Assembly: GCA_040403315.1 (NCBI GenBank)
Contig: JBBAKX010000001.1
Span: forward strand, 186,001 to 250,000
Direction: 5' to 3'
Source: CAMCXT01 sp040403315
GTDB lineage: Bacteria > Bacteroidota > Bacteroidia > M30B66
Length of the DNA: 64,000 bases
A program made the translations under genes and the position numbers. This document shows, piece after piece, positions 1 to 8,578 of the stretch (the first letter of the stretch is position 1; each line of letters begins with the position of its first letter). Below the pieces are notes generated by a model. That model was not told the DNA's origin. It did not search any database and saw only the letters and a program-made list of their open reading frames with translations.

Positions 1-1704
1 TCGGGAGAAGACTGTGGTGAGTGGGATTACCTGAATTATATCTATCTAAAACGTGCTGGGGGCGTAAATGGAACCTCCCTCGATATCGAGTTGTCGCGGT
101 ATATCACACCGTATGGATTAAGTTATTCATCTACATGGCAAGGCGATTGGACCTTGGATGTAACCGATTTTGCAGGACTTTTAAGAGATTCAGTTGAAGT
201 GCAATACCGTCACACAGGTTATGAAACCAATGTTGGCCGAGGTTGGGTGATCAATTTAGATTTCGAAATCATCGAAGGAACACCAATTCGCAACTTCGAG
301 AAAGTGAACAAGCTTTGGAATGGCAATTTCTCTTATGGCTTTAACGACAATCCGATCAATAGCCAGCTTACACCCAAAGCGATTACGATGACTCCGAATA
401 CCCGTTCGGTGCGTTCTTACATTGTTCAAACAGGCCACAGCTTTGGCGATATTGAAAATTGTGCTGAGTTTTGCCCGAAGGAAAGGATTCTAAGAATGGA
501 TGGAACGCCTTACCTACAAAAGCTTGTTTGGAGAGACCAATGTGGAGAGAATCCGAATTTTCCTCAAGCAGGAACTTGGCTTTACGACCGTGCAGGATGG
601 TGCCCGGGCGACATCGCCTATCCTGATTTCAGCGATTTAAATGTGGAACCATCTTCAAGCCACACATTTACTTGCGAAATGCAGGCATATACAAACCAAG
701 GAGGATCTAGCCCGAATTACGTTATTGAATCTTTTCTATTCGAATATGGTGCGCCAAATTTCAATGTGGATGCATCTGTCGAAGAAATTTTAGCGCCGAG
801 TACCAAGTATTATCATTCGCGCTTCAATCCAATTTGCGCCCGTCCGAAGGTGCTTATCCGCAACAACGGAAGCACTCAACTTACTTCTTTGGTGATTCAA
901 TATGGCGATAAAAACGGAAACAAAAGCAGTTTTACATGGTCTGGCAATCTTGGATTTTTAAAGACTGAAGAAGTAACTCTTCCTGCGAACGTTCAGTGGA
1001 ATGAATCGGGAATATTTGAGGTTATTGTTTCAAATCCAAACGAAACAACCGACGAATATGCTTTGAACAACCGTATGGAGTCTGAGTATATTGCACCTTT
1101 CGAATTGCCTGAATCGTTCGTGATTAACACTTATACGAATCTTTTTGGAAACGAAAGTTCATGGAGAATAGAAGACAAAGAAGGAAACACAGTTGCCAAT
1201 AGCTCTGCAATGGCTTCGAGCACTGAGTACCGCGATACACTGAAGCTTCCATGGGGTTGTTACACGTTCATCTTCGAAGATTCTGATGAAGATGGATTGG
1301 GTTGGTGGGCCAATGATGACGGAAGTGGATTTATCAGAATTAGAAAAGCCAATGGATCAGGATTCCTGAAATTCTGGGGTACTGATTTCGGTTCATTTAT
1401 TCGTGAAGACTTCACTGTTGGAGGTGTTTTATCGACGCCAGAGACTGCAAACATAGCATCAAGGGCAATGATTTACCCAAATCCTGCAGGCGAAAATGCA
1501 ACACTCGACATTCAACTCAACCAACCAGAGATTGTAACATTGCGCGTTTATGCAACTGATGGAAGATTGGTAGATGACCGAAATTTTGGAAAAACAGACT
1601 TCGTTCAGGCAAACATTCTGAAAGCAGAATATCCAGCAGGACTTTACCTAGCGGATGTTCAAGCAGGTTCGTTCCGCAAGACCATCCGCTGGGTGGTAAA
1701 ATAA
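1..1704 (+). CDS. PNGase F-like secreted glycosidase with T9SS sorting domain (5' partial)
   Basis: The frame is open from base 1, so the N-terminus lies off the left edge; 567 codons are visible. The first residues, SGEDCGEWDYLNYIYLK, and the later motifs CAEFCPK, YDRAGWCPG and EGTP match peptide-N4-(N-acetyl-glucosaminyl)asparagine amidase F (PNGase F), which removes N-glycans from glycoproteins. The Asp of EWD (nt 25-27) and the Glu of CAEF (nt 466-468) correspond to catalytic Asp60 and Glu206 of PNGase F. A beta-rich middle (nt ~760-1430) leads into a C-terminal T9SS type A domain with YPNPAGENA and a final GLYLADVQAG...RWVVK, so export through the outer membrane is expected. Its stop is one base from that of the convergent receptor gene. 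Glycan specificity cannot be read from sequence. Confidence 0.85.
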   Translation, partial: SGEDCGEWDYLNYIYLKRAGGVNGTSLDIELSRYITPYGLSYSSTWQGDWTLDVTDFAGLLRDSVEVQYRHTGYETNVGRGWVINLDFEIIEGTPIRNFEKVNKLWNGNFSYGFNDNPINSQLTPKAITMTPNTRSVRSYIVQTGHSFGDIENCAEFCPKERILRMDGTPYLQKLVWRDQCGENPNFPQAGTWLYDRAGWCPGDIAYPDFSDLNVEPSSSHTFTCEMQAYTNQGGSSPNYVIESFLFEYGAPNFNVDASVEEILAPSTKYYHSRFNPICARPKVLIRNNGSTQLTSLVIQYGDKNGNKSSFTWSGNLGFLKTEEVTLPANVQWNESGIFEVIVSNPNETTDEYALNNRMESEYIAPFELPESFVINTYTNLFGNESSWRIEDKEGNTVANSSAMASSTEYRDTLKLPWGCYTFIFEDSDEDGLGWWANDDGSGFIRIRKANGSGFLKFWGTDFGSFIREDFTVGGVLSTPETANIASRAMIYPNPAGENATLDIQLNQPEIVTLRVYATDGRLVDDRNFGKTDFVQANILKAEYPAGLYLADVQAGSFRKTIRWVVK

Positions 1705-1705
1705 G

Positions 1706-4147
1706 TTAGATCGTAAAACGCAACATGAACATCGAGCTGCGACCAGCCTGTGGGTACAAGTAATTAAAATTCAACCTTGTGCCTCCACTTAAACCAGAGA
1801 AGGTATAGCCATTGGGGGCATACAATTGATCAAGCACATTGGCCAATTGATATGAAAACTCGATCGCTCTACCTTCTTTTAGTTTGATGCTGTAGTTCAA
1901 CCTGAAATCGGTTACTGCAAAATCGTCGAGTTTGCGCTCGCTGCTCGAAGTGTTGTCGAGGAATTGCTCTCCAACATAGCGGTTCACTAGATCGAAACGT
2001 AAAAAGGAGAAAGGCTTCCAACTGATCGTTGCTGCAGAAGTGACATTTGGAGAGAACGCAATGTTGGTGTTGGTGTACTGAATTTGCTGCTGAATGCCAG
2101 TGTCGTAATCATCAACAAACTCGGTGAATGCATCAATCTTGTTGACAGAATACACGAAGTTTCCTGAGAAAGCCAACTTACTCATCACTTGCCACTCCCA
2201 TTCGAACTCAGCGCCTGCACGGTAACTGCTCGCAATATTCACCCGGTTGTAAGCACCAACATCGTTGATCCGGCCTGTTAGCACAAGTTGGTTGGTGTAA
2301 TCCATGAAATAAGCTGTAACCCCCGCTTTGAAAACCCGTTCCTTGAAACGGTAGCCAAATTCGGTATCAAGAAGTTGTTCCGACTTAGGACGACTTGTTA
2401 TACTCGATTGTGTGTAGTCGTCGCGAACAGGTTCACGGTTAGCCACTGATGTAGACAGAAAAAATCGGTGTCGGTTGTTTACGTCCCAAGTTAAACCTGC
2501 TTTAGGATTGAAGAAGTTGAGCGGAACTTGCTGCTGCACCGACTCAAGCAAGTTGTTAAACCCAAGAAAATCGTAATTCACAGCACGATACTGCAAGTCG
2601 GCAAAGAAATTCAGGTTCGATGCTATTTCATAGTTCGACTTCAGGTAAACATTCACATCTGTTTTCTTTGCGTCATTTTCGTAATACCTTGTATTTCTCG
2701 GAAGCGCGTCGCCATATTGCGACCAAACCACATCGCCGAAATGTGATCCTTCATAACGGTTTGCTCCACCGCCGAAAATCAATCTCCACTTGTTGTTCAC
2801 CTGCCAAATTGCCGAAAATACGGTTCCATAAAAGTGGTTATCGAGCCAGCGCTGACGGATCAAATCGGTGGTTGAAATGGTATCGCCCGGAAGGGAAATC
2901 GTATCGCTTCCCGAAATCACCGTTTGTGCTCCAAACACCAGAGGCGATGCTCCATAACTACCCAAATCATCCTGCTGACGGTACTGCTCATAATATCCCC
3001 GGCCACGGGTATAATGAAACGCCACGTTCAACTGCAGATTTTGACGCGGTTCGTGGTTGAAGAACAATTGATAATGGTCTTGTTGGTAATTGTCGGTTTC
3101 ATTGTCGTAAAACTGCTCCTTCCCATTGGCGCTGTAGTAAATGCCGGCGGTATTGTAAGTTGGATTTGTGGCCAAAGAATCCTGTGGAACACCATACCAA
3201 GCTTGGTAGGTTTTTTCGCGGCCTGAGAAGACATTGGCACGAATCGAAGTTTTCTTCCCATACCATCCACCAGTTAAATAAAACGACTTCAGGTCGGAAG
3301 ATGCACGGTCGATAAAACCATCAGAATTGATTTTACTCATCCGAACATCGAAGGTGAAACCGTTCACCAAACCTGTTCCTGCTTCAAACGAATGGCGCAA
3401 TGTGTTGAATGATCCAACGCTTCCTGTGTAAGACGCATAAGGCTTACCCTTGAAATCATTGGTCTGCAAATTCAATGTTGCTCCAAAAGCTCCGGCACCG
3501 TTGGTGGATGTTCCAACACCGCGCTGAAGCTGCATGCTCGACACCGAAGAGGCGAAATCGGGCATATTCACCCAAAAAAGCCCGTGCGATTCGGCATCAT
3601 TCATTGGAATTCCATTAACTGTAACATTGATGCGTGTTGGATCTGATCCGCGCACGCGAATGCCTGTATAACCGATGCCTGTTCCTGCATCAGAGTTCAC
3701 AACAACTCCCGGCTGTGTAGACAATAAAAATGGGATGTCTTGCCCAAAATTTTGGTTCTTGATTTCTTCTTTGCTCAAAGTGGTAAATGCCATCGCCGAT
3801 TTATCGTCGGCTCGAGTGGCTTGAACCTCCACTTCATTGCTCAGGTAATTCTGTGGTTGAAGCTTCCAATCTTTCTGGGCTCCTGCAGGAAGAATAATTC
3901 TGTCGCGCTGAGCAAGAAAGCCAAGTGAGCTTACCTCCACATCGATTTCCTTCTGGCTGAGATTTTTAAAATCGTACTTCCCATTGGCATCAGTGGCTGT
4001 GGCCAAAAAAGTTCCAAGAATACGCACAGATGCACCCGGAATAGGCTGCCCATTTGGGTCTTTTACCGTTCCATTGAAGGTAAATTGGGCATTTACAGCC
4101 GAAATGGCTGACAAAAAAATGGTAATGATAATTGCTGCTTTTCGCAT
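1706..4147 (-). CDS. TonB-dependent receptor, predicted thiamine transporter (OMR1-like)
   Basis: This 813-aa protein has a signal peptide (MRKAAIIITIFLSAISAVNA), an N-terminal carboxypeptidase-regulatory-like beta-sandwich (residues ~22-105, FNGTVKDPNGQPIPGASV), a plug domain (~120-225, with GIRVRGSDPTRINVTVNG) and a long beta-barrel ending in RSSMFMLRFTI with terminal aromatic and hydrophobic residues. It is a ligand-gated outer-membrane transporter driven by TonB-ExbBD. A TPP riboswitch lies directly upstream in the leader, so the substrate is predicted to be thiamine or a precursor. This follows the known association of THI elements with TonB receptors in Bacteroidota. No thiamine biosynthesis gene is in the window. 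Confidence 0.9.
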   Translation of the reverse strand: MRKAAIIITIFLSAISAVNAQFTFNGTVKDPNGQPIPGASVRILGTFLATATDANGKYDFKNLSQKEIDVEVSSLGFLAQRDRIILPAGAQKDWKLQPQNYLSNEVEVQATRADDKSAMAFTTLSKEEIKNQNFGQDIPFLLSTQPGVVVNSDAGTGIGYTGIRVRGSDPTRINVTVNGIPMNDAESHGLFWVNMPDFASSVSSMQLQRGVGTSTNGAGAFGATLNLQTNDFKGKPYASYTGSVGSFNTLRHSFEAGTGLVNGFTFDVRMSKINSDGFIDRASSDLKSFYLTGGWYGKKTSIRANVFSGREKTYQAWYGVPQDSLATNPTYNTAGIYYSANGKEQFYDNETDNYQQDHYQLFFNHEPRQNLQLNVAFHYTRGRGYYEQYRQQDDLGSYGASPLVFGAQTVISGSDTISLPGDTISTTDLIRQRWLDNHFYGTVFSAIWQVNNKWRLIFGGGANRYEGSHFGDVVWSQYGDALPRNTRYYENDAKKTDVNVYLKSNYEIASNLNFFADLQYRAVNYDFLGFNNLLESVQQQVPLNFFNPKAGLTWDVNNRHRFFLSTSVANREPVRDDYTQSSITSRPKSEQLLDTEFGYRFKERVFKAGVTAYFMDYTNQLVLTGRINDVGAYNRVNIASSYRAGAEFEWEWQVMSKLAFSGNFVYSVNKIDAFTEFVDDYDTGIQQQIQYTNTNIAFSPNVTSAATISWKPFSFLRFDLVNRYVGEQFLDNTSSSERKLDDFAVTDFRLNYSIKLKEGRAIEFSYQLANVLDQLYAPNGYTFSGLSGGTRLNFNYLYPQAGRSSMFMLRFTI

Positions 4148-4209
4148 CGCTGCAAGGTTTTAAGTTTACAACGGACGTGCAGGGGCCGGCAAATCCGACA
4201 ATTAAGTGA

Positions 4210-4316
4210 TACCAATCCTCCCTACGCCGGCATGACCCGGATCAGGTTCGTCCCGAAAATGAATTCGAGAAAGGGTATGATCTCAGCCCCGAATCGCTCC
4301 AGGACACCCCTTGAAT
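4210..4316 (-). promoter_or_regulatory. TPP riboswitch (THI element)
   Basis: Read on the minus strand, this leader contains the conserved THI-box blocks in order: GGGGTGTCC, GGGGCTGAGATCATACCC, GAACCTGATCCGGGTCATG and CCGGCGTAGGGA. CTGAGA and CCTGATCCGG are the pyrimidine-sensing and pyrophosphate-sensing cores. It sits about 60 nt before the TonB receptor start codon. A second GCCGGC (4185-4190) followed on the RNA by CCC could pair with the aptamer's own GCCGGC (4226-4231) or its GGGGC, giving a plausible expression platform; that part is inference. Confidence 0.95.
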
Positions 4317-4324
4317 AATGAGCT

Positions 4325-4332
4325 CAAATGTA
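4325..4332 (-). promoter_or_regulatory. Bacteroidota -7 promoter element for the riboswitch transcript
   Basis: The minus strand reads TACATTTG, a perfect match to the Bacteroidota -7 consensus TAnnTTTG. It places the transcription start near 4318, just before the first riboswitch helix. No clear -33 TTG is present at the usual distance. Confidence 0.55.
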
Positions 4333-4369
4333 TGTAAAAATTAATATCGGGGGCGGGGGTGTTTTATTT

Positions 4370-4389
4370 CCTCGGACTAAAGTCCGAGG
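4370..4389. repeat. Palindromic intergenic repeat, copy 1
   Basis: CCTCGGACTAAAGTCCGAGG is an inverted repeat (arms CCTCGGACT and AGTCCGAGG around a single A). It is followed by TTGCGGGGTG. A second copy with compensatory outer-arm changes is at 5284-5303. The pair brackets the MarR and CsaA genes. Confidence 0.75.
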
Positions 4390-4407
4390 TTGCGGGGTGC
4401 TCGAAAA

Positions 4408-4935
4408 TTAATCGTCGTTCGAATCTAGATCGTCTTCCTCAGAAACCTCTTCTTTGTTGTTGATCTTATTGATCTTACGGATGCGCTTGTGGAAAGGCTT
4501 TTCTTTTTTGCCCAAAGAATCGAAAAAGGTAGATTCTGCTTGCAAGAAAACCGGTGTTGCTTCTTTGAGTAGCTCCATTCCTTTGGTGGTGATGAGCAAC
4601 GATTTCGAACGCGTGTCGGATGCGTGGTCTTTGCGTTGGAGAAGTTTCTTGTCTTCCAAGGTTCTAAGCACTTTAGAAACCATCATTTTATCGCATCCCG
4701 ATTGTTCTGCCACCATGCGCTGTGTAATAGAACGATCTGCGTCTTTGTTTAGTGATGCCAAAGAGTTGAGCAACAAGAACTGCACATGGGTAATGCCTAA
4801 AGGGTCAAGTTTTTCTTTGATCTTTCTTTGCCAAAGATTGGTGGTATTCCAAATGGAAAAACCTAATGTTTCTTTTGGGCTTTCGAAGGCAAGTTCGAAA
4901 TCTGGGACAAGTCGTTTTTTCATGGTATCAAGCAA
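4408..4935 (-). CDS. MarR-family transcriptional regulator
   Basis: The 175-aa product has the MarR winged-helix layout: an N-terminal dimerisation helix (LGFSIWNTTNLWQRKIKEKL), then ITHVQFLLLNSLASL, a recognition-helix region (MVAEQSGCDKMMVSKVLRTLEDKKLLQRK), and a wing with DTRSKSLLITTKG (residues ~100-115). The C-terminal tail is acidic (EEVSEEDDLDSNDD), which is unusual for the family. The start overlaps the end of csaA by 8 nt; a second ATG at 4923 would avoid the overlap. Co-transcription with csaA is likely. The ligand and target genes are unknown. Confidence 0.85.
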   Translation of the reverse strand: MLDTMKKRLVPDFELAFESPKETLGFSIWNTTNLWQRKIKEKLDPLGITHVQFLLLNSLASLNKDADRSITQRMVAEQSGCDKMMVSKVLRTLEDKKLLQRKDHASDTRSKSLLITTKGMELLKEATPVFLQAESTFFDSLGKKEKPFHKRIRKINKINNKEEVSEEDDLDSNDD

Positions 4936-5272
4936 TCTTCAAACCGTTGAGCACTTGTGCTTGGGGCGTTAAAAGCACCACATCCGAAGTTTCGTTGGTT
5001 GCTCCCAAAACTAAGCATTCGGAGCGAAATCCCGCAATGATGCGCGGTGGGAAATTTACTACAGCCACAACCTGCTGCCCTAACAAGGTTTCTGGACTGT
5101 AACGAAAAGTGATTTGCGCACTAGATTGTTTAATCCCTAGCTCACCGAAATCTATCCAGAGCTTAATCGCAGGCTTTCGGGCTTCTGGAAACGCTTCAGC
5201 CTTGACGATAGTACCCACGCGGATGTCGAGTGCTTCCAAAGTTTCGATGGTGGTGAGGGGTATGGTGTCCAT
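4928..5272 (-). CDS. csaA: CsaA-like tRNA-binding domain protein
   Basis: This 114-aa protein is a stand-alone OB-fold tRNA-binding domain, as in CsaA and the C-termini of MetRS and PheRS. LDIRVGTIVKAEAFPEARKPAIKLWIDFG and GFRSECLVLG (near the C-terminus) are diagnostic. CsaA proteins are dimeric tRNA or chaperone-like binders in the cytoplasm. I chose the ATG at 5272; the frame can be extended to an ATG at 5287, but that lies inside the palindromic repeat and adds only MDITP. It is followed without a gap by the MarR gene. Confidence 0.9.
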   Translation of the reverse strand: MDTIPLTTIETLEALDIRVGTIVKAEAFPEARKPAIKLWIDFGELGIKQSSAQITFRYSPETLLGQQVVAVVNFPPRIIAGFRSECLVLGATNETSDVVLLTPQAQVLNGLKIA

Positions 5273-5283
5273 GGGCGTTATAT

Positions 5284-5352
5284 CCATGGACTAAAGTCCA
5301 TGGCTGCGGGAAGTCCATGGTTGCCCGGAGAGTCCGAGGCTGTGGGAAGTCC
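5284..5352. repeat. Palindromic repeat, copy 2, with tandem half-units
   Basis: CCATGGACTAAAGTCCATGG (5284-5303) is the same palindrome as at 4370-4389, but with CCAT/ATGG arms instead of CCTC/GAGG. It continues as about four tandem units of 17-19 bp, each beginning AGTCC followed by ATGG or GAGG and then a TTGC/CTGC-like G-rich stretch. No gene is supported between 5288 and 5396. Confidence 0.7.
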
Positions 5353-5396
5353 GAGGTTGCGAGGAGTGTCTTGGGAAGAGCTCATGTGGAGCAGAA

Positions 5397-6620
5397 TTAT
5401 TCAGCGTACAACAAATATTTCTTACGCATTTCGGCGTATTTCCGCAATCCAGGTTGCCAGCTGGCGCGGATTTCCTCTTCGGTTTTTCTTTCGATAATTT
5501 GCTTGCGCAGTTTGTCGGTTCCAGCAAGTTTGTCGAAGAAATTATTGAAAAACTTCGATTGATCGGGCGCCGTTTTGTACAAATTAATTACCCAATAGAG
5601 GTAAATCATTTTCGAGTCGCGCACAAAATTATCTCCAAACCCTTGGAGATCGAAGCCGCGACATTCTTGGTTTTCATACAATGGATGCTTGCTTCCCGGA
5701 CCACTTTTAGGTGTGAACGTGAATTTTCCTTCTTTGCCTCCTGGAAAACCAATCAGCTCAAAAGGAGATGGCGTTCCACGGCCCATGCTCACGATGGTTC
5801 CTTCGAACAAACAAAGCGATGGATAGAGATAAATCGCATTCATCGTTTTCAAATTGGGCGATGGCGGCACTGTAACTTCATAATATTCTTTGTGCGCCCA
5901 ACCTTTACACGAGATCACTTTCAGATCGCATTGGATCTTGTTCTTCAACCAGCCTTCACCGTTCACCATTGTTGCGTATTCGCCAACGGTCATTCCGTGC
6001 ACAATCGGCACTGGATGCAAACCAACGAACGACGAAAACGTAGGTTCCAAGATCGGCCCGTCGATGTAATGGCCATTCGGATTTGGGCGATCTAAGACCA
6101 ACACTGGAATTTTCTGTTCTGCGCAGGCTTCCATCACATACGACAAAGTAGAAATGTAGGTGTAGAATCGGGCTCCCACATCTTGAATATCGAACACAAC
6201 AATGTCGATTCCGGCAAGCTGTGCTGGAGTTGGTTTCTTGTTGTCGCCATACAACGAAACCACTGGAAGTCCGGTTGTTTCATCTTTCCCAGAGGCAATC
6301 TTTTCGCCGGCATCTCCCGCTCCGCGGAAACCATGCTCAGGTGCAAAAACCTTCACCACGTTCACTTTGCGGCTTCGGAGGGTATCTACAAGGTGCTTTT
6401 TGTTCACCAAGGAAGTGTGATTGGCAACGATCGCGACGCGCTTTCCGGTTAACATCGGAAGATACATCGACATCTGTTCGGCACCGAGATCCACATCGGC
6501 ATCGGTGCGGTTAATCACCTCGACACGAGAAAAAATCTGGCGTCCAGCAAAGCTGAAATGGATAATGCTGAGTATTCCTGCCGACAACAGAAGTAATTTC
6601 CTAATTTGGGCTGCTTTCAT
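5397..6620 (-). CDS. namZ: Exo-beta-N-acetylmuramidase NamZ family (DUF1343)
   Basis: This 407-aa protein has an N-terminal signal peptide or anchor (KLLLLSAGILSIIHFSFAG) and then the DUF1343 domain, with GKRVAIVANHTSLV, VFAPEHGFRGAGDAGE, SLYGDNKKPT, FDIQDVGARFYTYISTL and LDRPNPNG. DUF1343 is now known as NamZ (GH171), which releases MurNAc from the non-reducing ends of peptidoglycan fragments during cell-wall turnover. Length fits the family. The gene is divergent from an FtsX-type permease, with only 14 bp between the annotated starts. Confidence 0.9.
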   Translation of the reverse strand: MKAAQIRKLLLLSAGILSIIHFSFAGRQIFSRVEVINRTDADVDLGAEQMSMYLPMLTGKRVAIVANHTSLVNKKHLVDTLRSRKVNVVKVFAPEHGFRGAGDAGEKIASGKDETTGLPVVSLYGDNKKPTPAQLAGIDIVVFDIQDVGARFYTYISTLSYVMEACAEQKIPVLVLDRPNPNGHYIDGPILEPTFSSFVGLHPVPIVHGMTVGEYATMVNGEGWLKNKIQCDLKVISCKGWAHKEYYEVTVPPSPNLKTMNAIYLYPSLCLFEGTIVSMGRGTPSPFELIGFPGGKEGKFTFTPKSGPGSKHPLYENQECRGFDLQGFGDNFVRDSKMIYLYWVINLYKTAPDQSKFFNNFFDKLAGTDKLRKQIIERKTEEEIRASWQPGLRKYAEMRKKYLLYAE

Positions 6621-6634
6621 TTTTGATTTAATAC

Positions 6635-7864
6635 TTGGGATTTTCCGGATTCATTTCGCAACGACTTCTCCGCAGTAACGGGGAGTCCAGACAACTTTCC
6701 ACGCCAATCGTTCGGATTGCTGTGGGCGGAATTGCCTTGGGTTTAACCGTGATGATACTTGCTGTTGCCATCGTTACAGGCTTCCAAGAAGAAATCCGCG
6801 GAAAAGTTATCGGATTCGGTTCGCATATTCAAATCATCAAATACGATTCCAATAAATCGCTAGAAGCCACACCCATTGCGAGAAACCAGCCTTTTGTGCA
6901 ACAGGTGAAGGAGATTCCTGGTGTTGAAAGCATCCAGCCGGTAGGCAGAAAACCCGGAATTATTAAATCGGGCGATGCAATTGAAGGTGTTTTGTTTAAA
7001 GGTGTTGACCGCAACGATCCGCTCAAATTTTTTGGGGAGCATCTTGTTTCTGGTCGATTGCCCCGGTTAAACAGTGTCGAAAAATCGAATGAAATTTTGG
7101 TGTCGGCACAGTTGGCGTCGCAGCTCAAATTGGCACCCGACAGCAATTTGATCATGTATTTCGTGCAGGATCCGCCGAAAGCGCGGAAGTTTAAAGTTTC
7201 GGGCATTTACAACACCGGTTTAGGCGACAATGATTTCGATAAAATCTACGTGATTGGCGATTTGCGTGTAATTCAGCAGCTCAACAATTGGGACAGTACT
7301 TTGGTAGGCGGATTTGAAATCACATTGTCGGATTACAGTCAGCTCAAAGCCATCAACGAGCAGGTTTACCAAACCGTTCCAAACGATTTAACGAGTAACG
7401 ATGTGGAAGAGGTGTATCCACAAATTTTTGGTTGGTTAGGCTTGATGGACACCAACGTTCACATCATCATAGTCTTGATGCTTTCGGTTTCGGTGATTAA
7501 CATGATTACTTCGTTGTTGATCATGATTCTGGAGCGCACCCGAATGATTGGCATTCTGAAAGCCTTGGGTGCAGGCAACCGAGCGGTGTCGATGATTTTT
7601 CTGCGACAAGCTGGAGGTTTAACCCTTCGGGGAATGGTGATCGGAAACGTGATTGGTGTTGGACTTTGCTTGATTCAGCATTCTACAGGCTTGATCAGCC
7701 TCAACCAAGAAACGTATTATTTGAGTTCGGTGCCCATCAACTTAGAGTGGTGGCATTTGGTGGTGCTTAACCTCGGCACCTTTGCAGTTTGTATGCTTTG
7801 TATGTTGCTTCCCGTGTTGGTGATATCGAGATTTTCGCCAGCCAAAACGATTCGGTTTGCTTAG
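6635..7864 (+). CDS. ABC transporter permease, FtsX/LolE type
   Basis: The 409-aa product has one N-terminal membrane segment (VGGIALGLTVMILAVAIVTGF, residues ~31-51), a periplasmic MacB-like domain with GNDPLKFF-like and GLGDNDFDKIYV motifs, and three C-terminal membrane segments of an FtsX domain (IIIVLMLSVSVINMITSLLIM, followed by the MIGILKALGA coupling motif). This matches LolC/LolE permeases that release lipoproteins from the inner membrane. The start is TTG at 6635; no ATG with an acceptable N-terminus exists. No ATPase gene is adjacent, which is common for this family in Bacteroidota. Confidence 0.85.
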   Translation: MGFSGFISQRLLRSNGESRQLSTPIVRIAVGGIALGLTVMILAVAIVTGFQEEIRGKVIGFGSHIQIIKYDSNKSLEATPIARNQPFVQQVKEIPGVESIQPVGRKPGIIKSGDAIEGVLFKGVDRNDPLKFFGEHLVSGRLPRLNSVEKSNEILVSAQLASQLKLAPDSNLIMYFVQDPPKARKFKVSGIYNTGLGDNDFDKIYVIGDLRVIQQLNNWDSTLVGGFEITLSDYSQLKAINEQVYQTVPNDLTSNDVEEVYPQIFGWLGLMDTNVHIIIVLMLSVSVINMITSLLIMILERTRMIGILKALGAGNRAVSMIFLRQAGGLTLRGMVIGNVIGVGLCLIQHSTGLISLNQETYYLSSVPINLEWWHLVVLNLGTFAVCMLCMLLPVLVISRFSPAKTIRFA

Positions 7865-7887
7865 AATTTTCGAGTAGGCATCTCAAT

Positions 7888-8184
7888 TCATTTATGCTTT
7901 CGAGGAATGTAGTTAGGGCGAATTTCGAACACTTGGTTTGGGCTTCCGATCAATGGAAGAATTTCCGACAATTCGCATTGTAACGCGGCTGTAATTCTCA
8001 ACAAAGTAAGAATCTGCGGATTGCTTTTGCCGTTTTCTATGACAGACAGATTTGGCACTTCCATACCAATTTTATAAGCCAAGTCAGCTTGGGTCATCAC
8101 AAGTATTTTCCGACGTTTGGCGATGTTCTGTCCAAGAAGTACCAAATAATCTTTGTCGGATTCTATCATGGCGCGAATCAACAA
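7888..8184 (-). CDS. XRE-family helix-turn-helix regulator
   Basis: The 98-aa product has a Cro/CI-type HTH at residues ~15-70: LGQNIAKRRKILVMTQADLAYKIGMEVPNLSVIENGKSNPQILTLLRITAAL. The C-terminal ~25 residues are a short tail with no recognised domain. An inverted repeat in the region upstream (8210-8232) could be its own operator. Starts at 8184 or 8169 (second Met) are both possible. The target is unknown. Confidence 0.8.
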   Translation of the reverse strand: MLIRAMIESDKDYLVLLGQNIAKRRKILVMTQADLAYKIGMEVPNLSVIENGKSNPQILTLLRITAALQCELSEILPLIGSPNQVFEIRPNYIPRKHK

Positions 8185-8203
8185 GGATGTTCGCAGACAT
8201 AAG

Positions 8204-8234
8204 TTATGTATTTACATTAGTTTTGTGTAAATAA
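8204..8234. promoter_or_regulatory. Inverted repeat upstream of the XRE gene, possible operator
   Basis: ATTTACA (8210-8216) and TGTAAAT (8226-8232) form a 7-bp inverted repeat with a 9-bp spacer, centred about 37 bp upstream of the XRE start. Size, symmetry and position suit autoregulation. Nothing else is recognisable in 8235-8578 (about 340 bp); short open frames there look non-coding. Confidence 0.4.
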
Positions 8235-8578
8235 TGCAATTTTTTTGCAGTGAAATTCTTCGAGCGAAAAGCTTTATGCCTGCAGCACATGAGCACTAAC
8301 GCCTATATGGGCAGGTTTCTCGTCTTGTTAATTATTGTTAAGGCTGGATTTGAATGGCGGCTTTATTTGCCTGATTACCAAACAGAAAAGTCAACCGCAT
8401 TGCGCATTCGAATTTTCATGAGCGCTCACACTCAATTTAAACCTTTAAAAACTTGAGCAGCAGCTTAGAAAAATCGCTGAACAGCCTATAGAACCTCACT
8501 AATTACTAATAATCAACCACTATAATAATTGCTTCGGAACTAAAAAAACTTCTCGACAAAGCAATCATTTAGCATATT

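Noticed and set aside
5300..5562. Short + strand frames over the palindromic repeat after csaA
   Set aside because: They are formed by repeat DNA and antisense namZ sequence and have no recognisable protein.
5454..6095. 213-codon open frame on the + strand inside namZ
   Set aside because: It is antisense to a conserved DUF1343 gene and reads as low-quality Trp/Arg/Phe-rich sequence.
8250..8456. 68-codon + strand frame between the XRE gene and the adhesin relic
   Set aside because: It has no domain, no promoter element and unlikely composition; probably non-coding.
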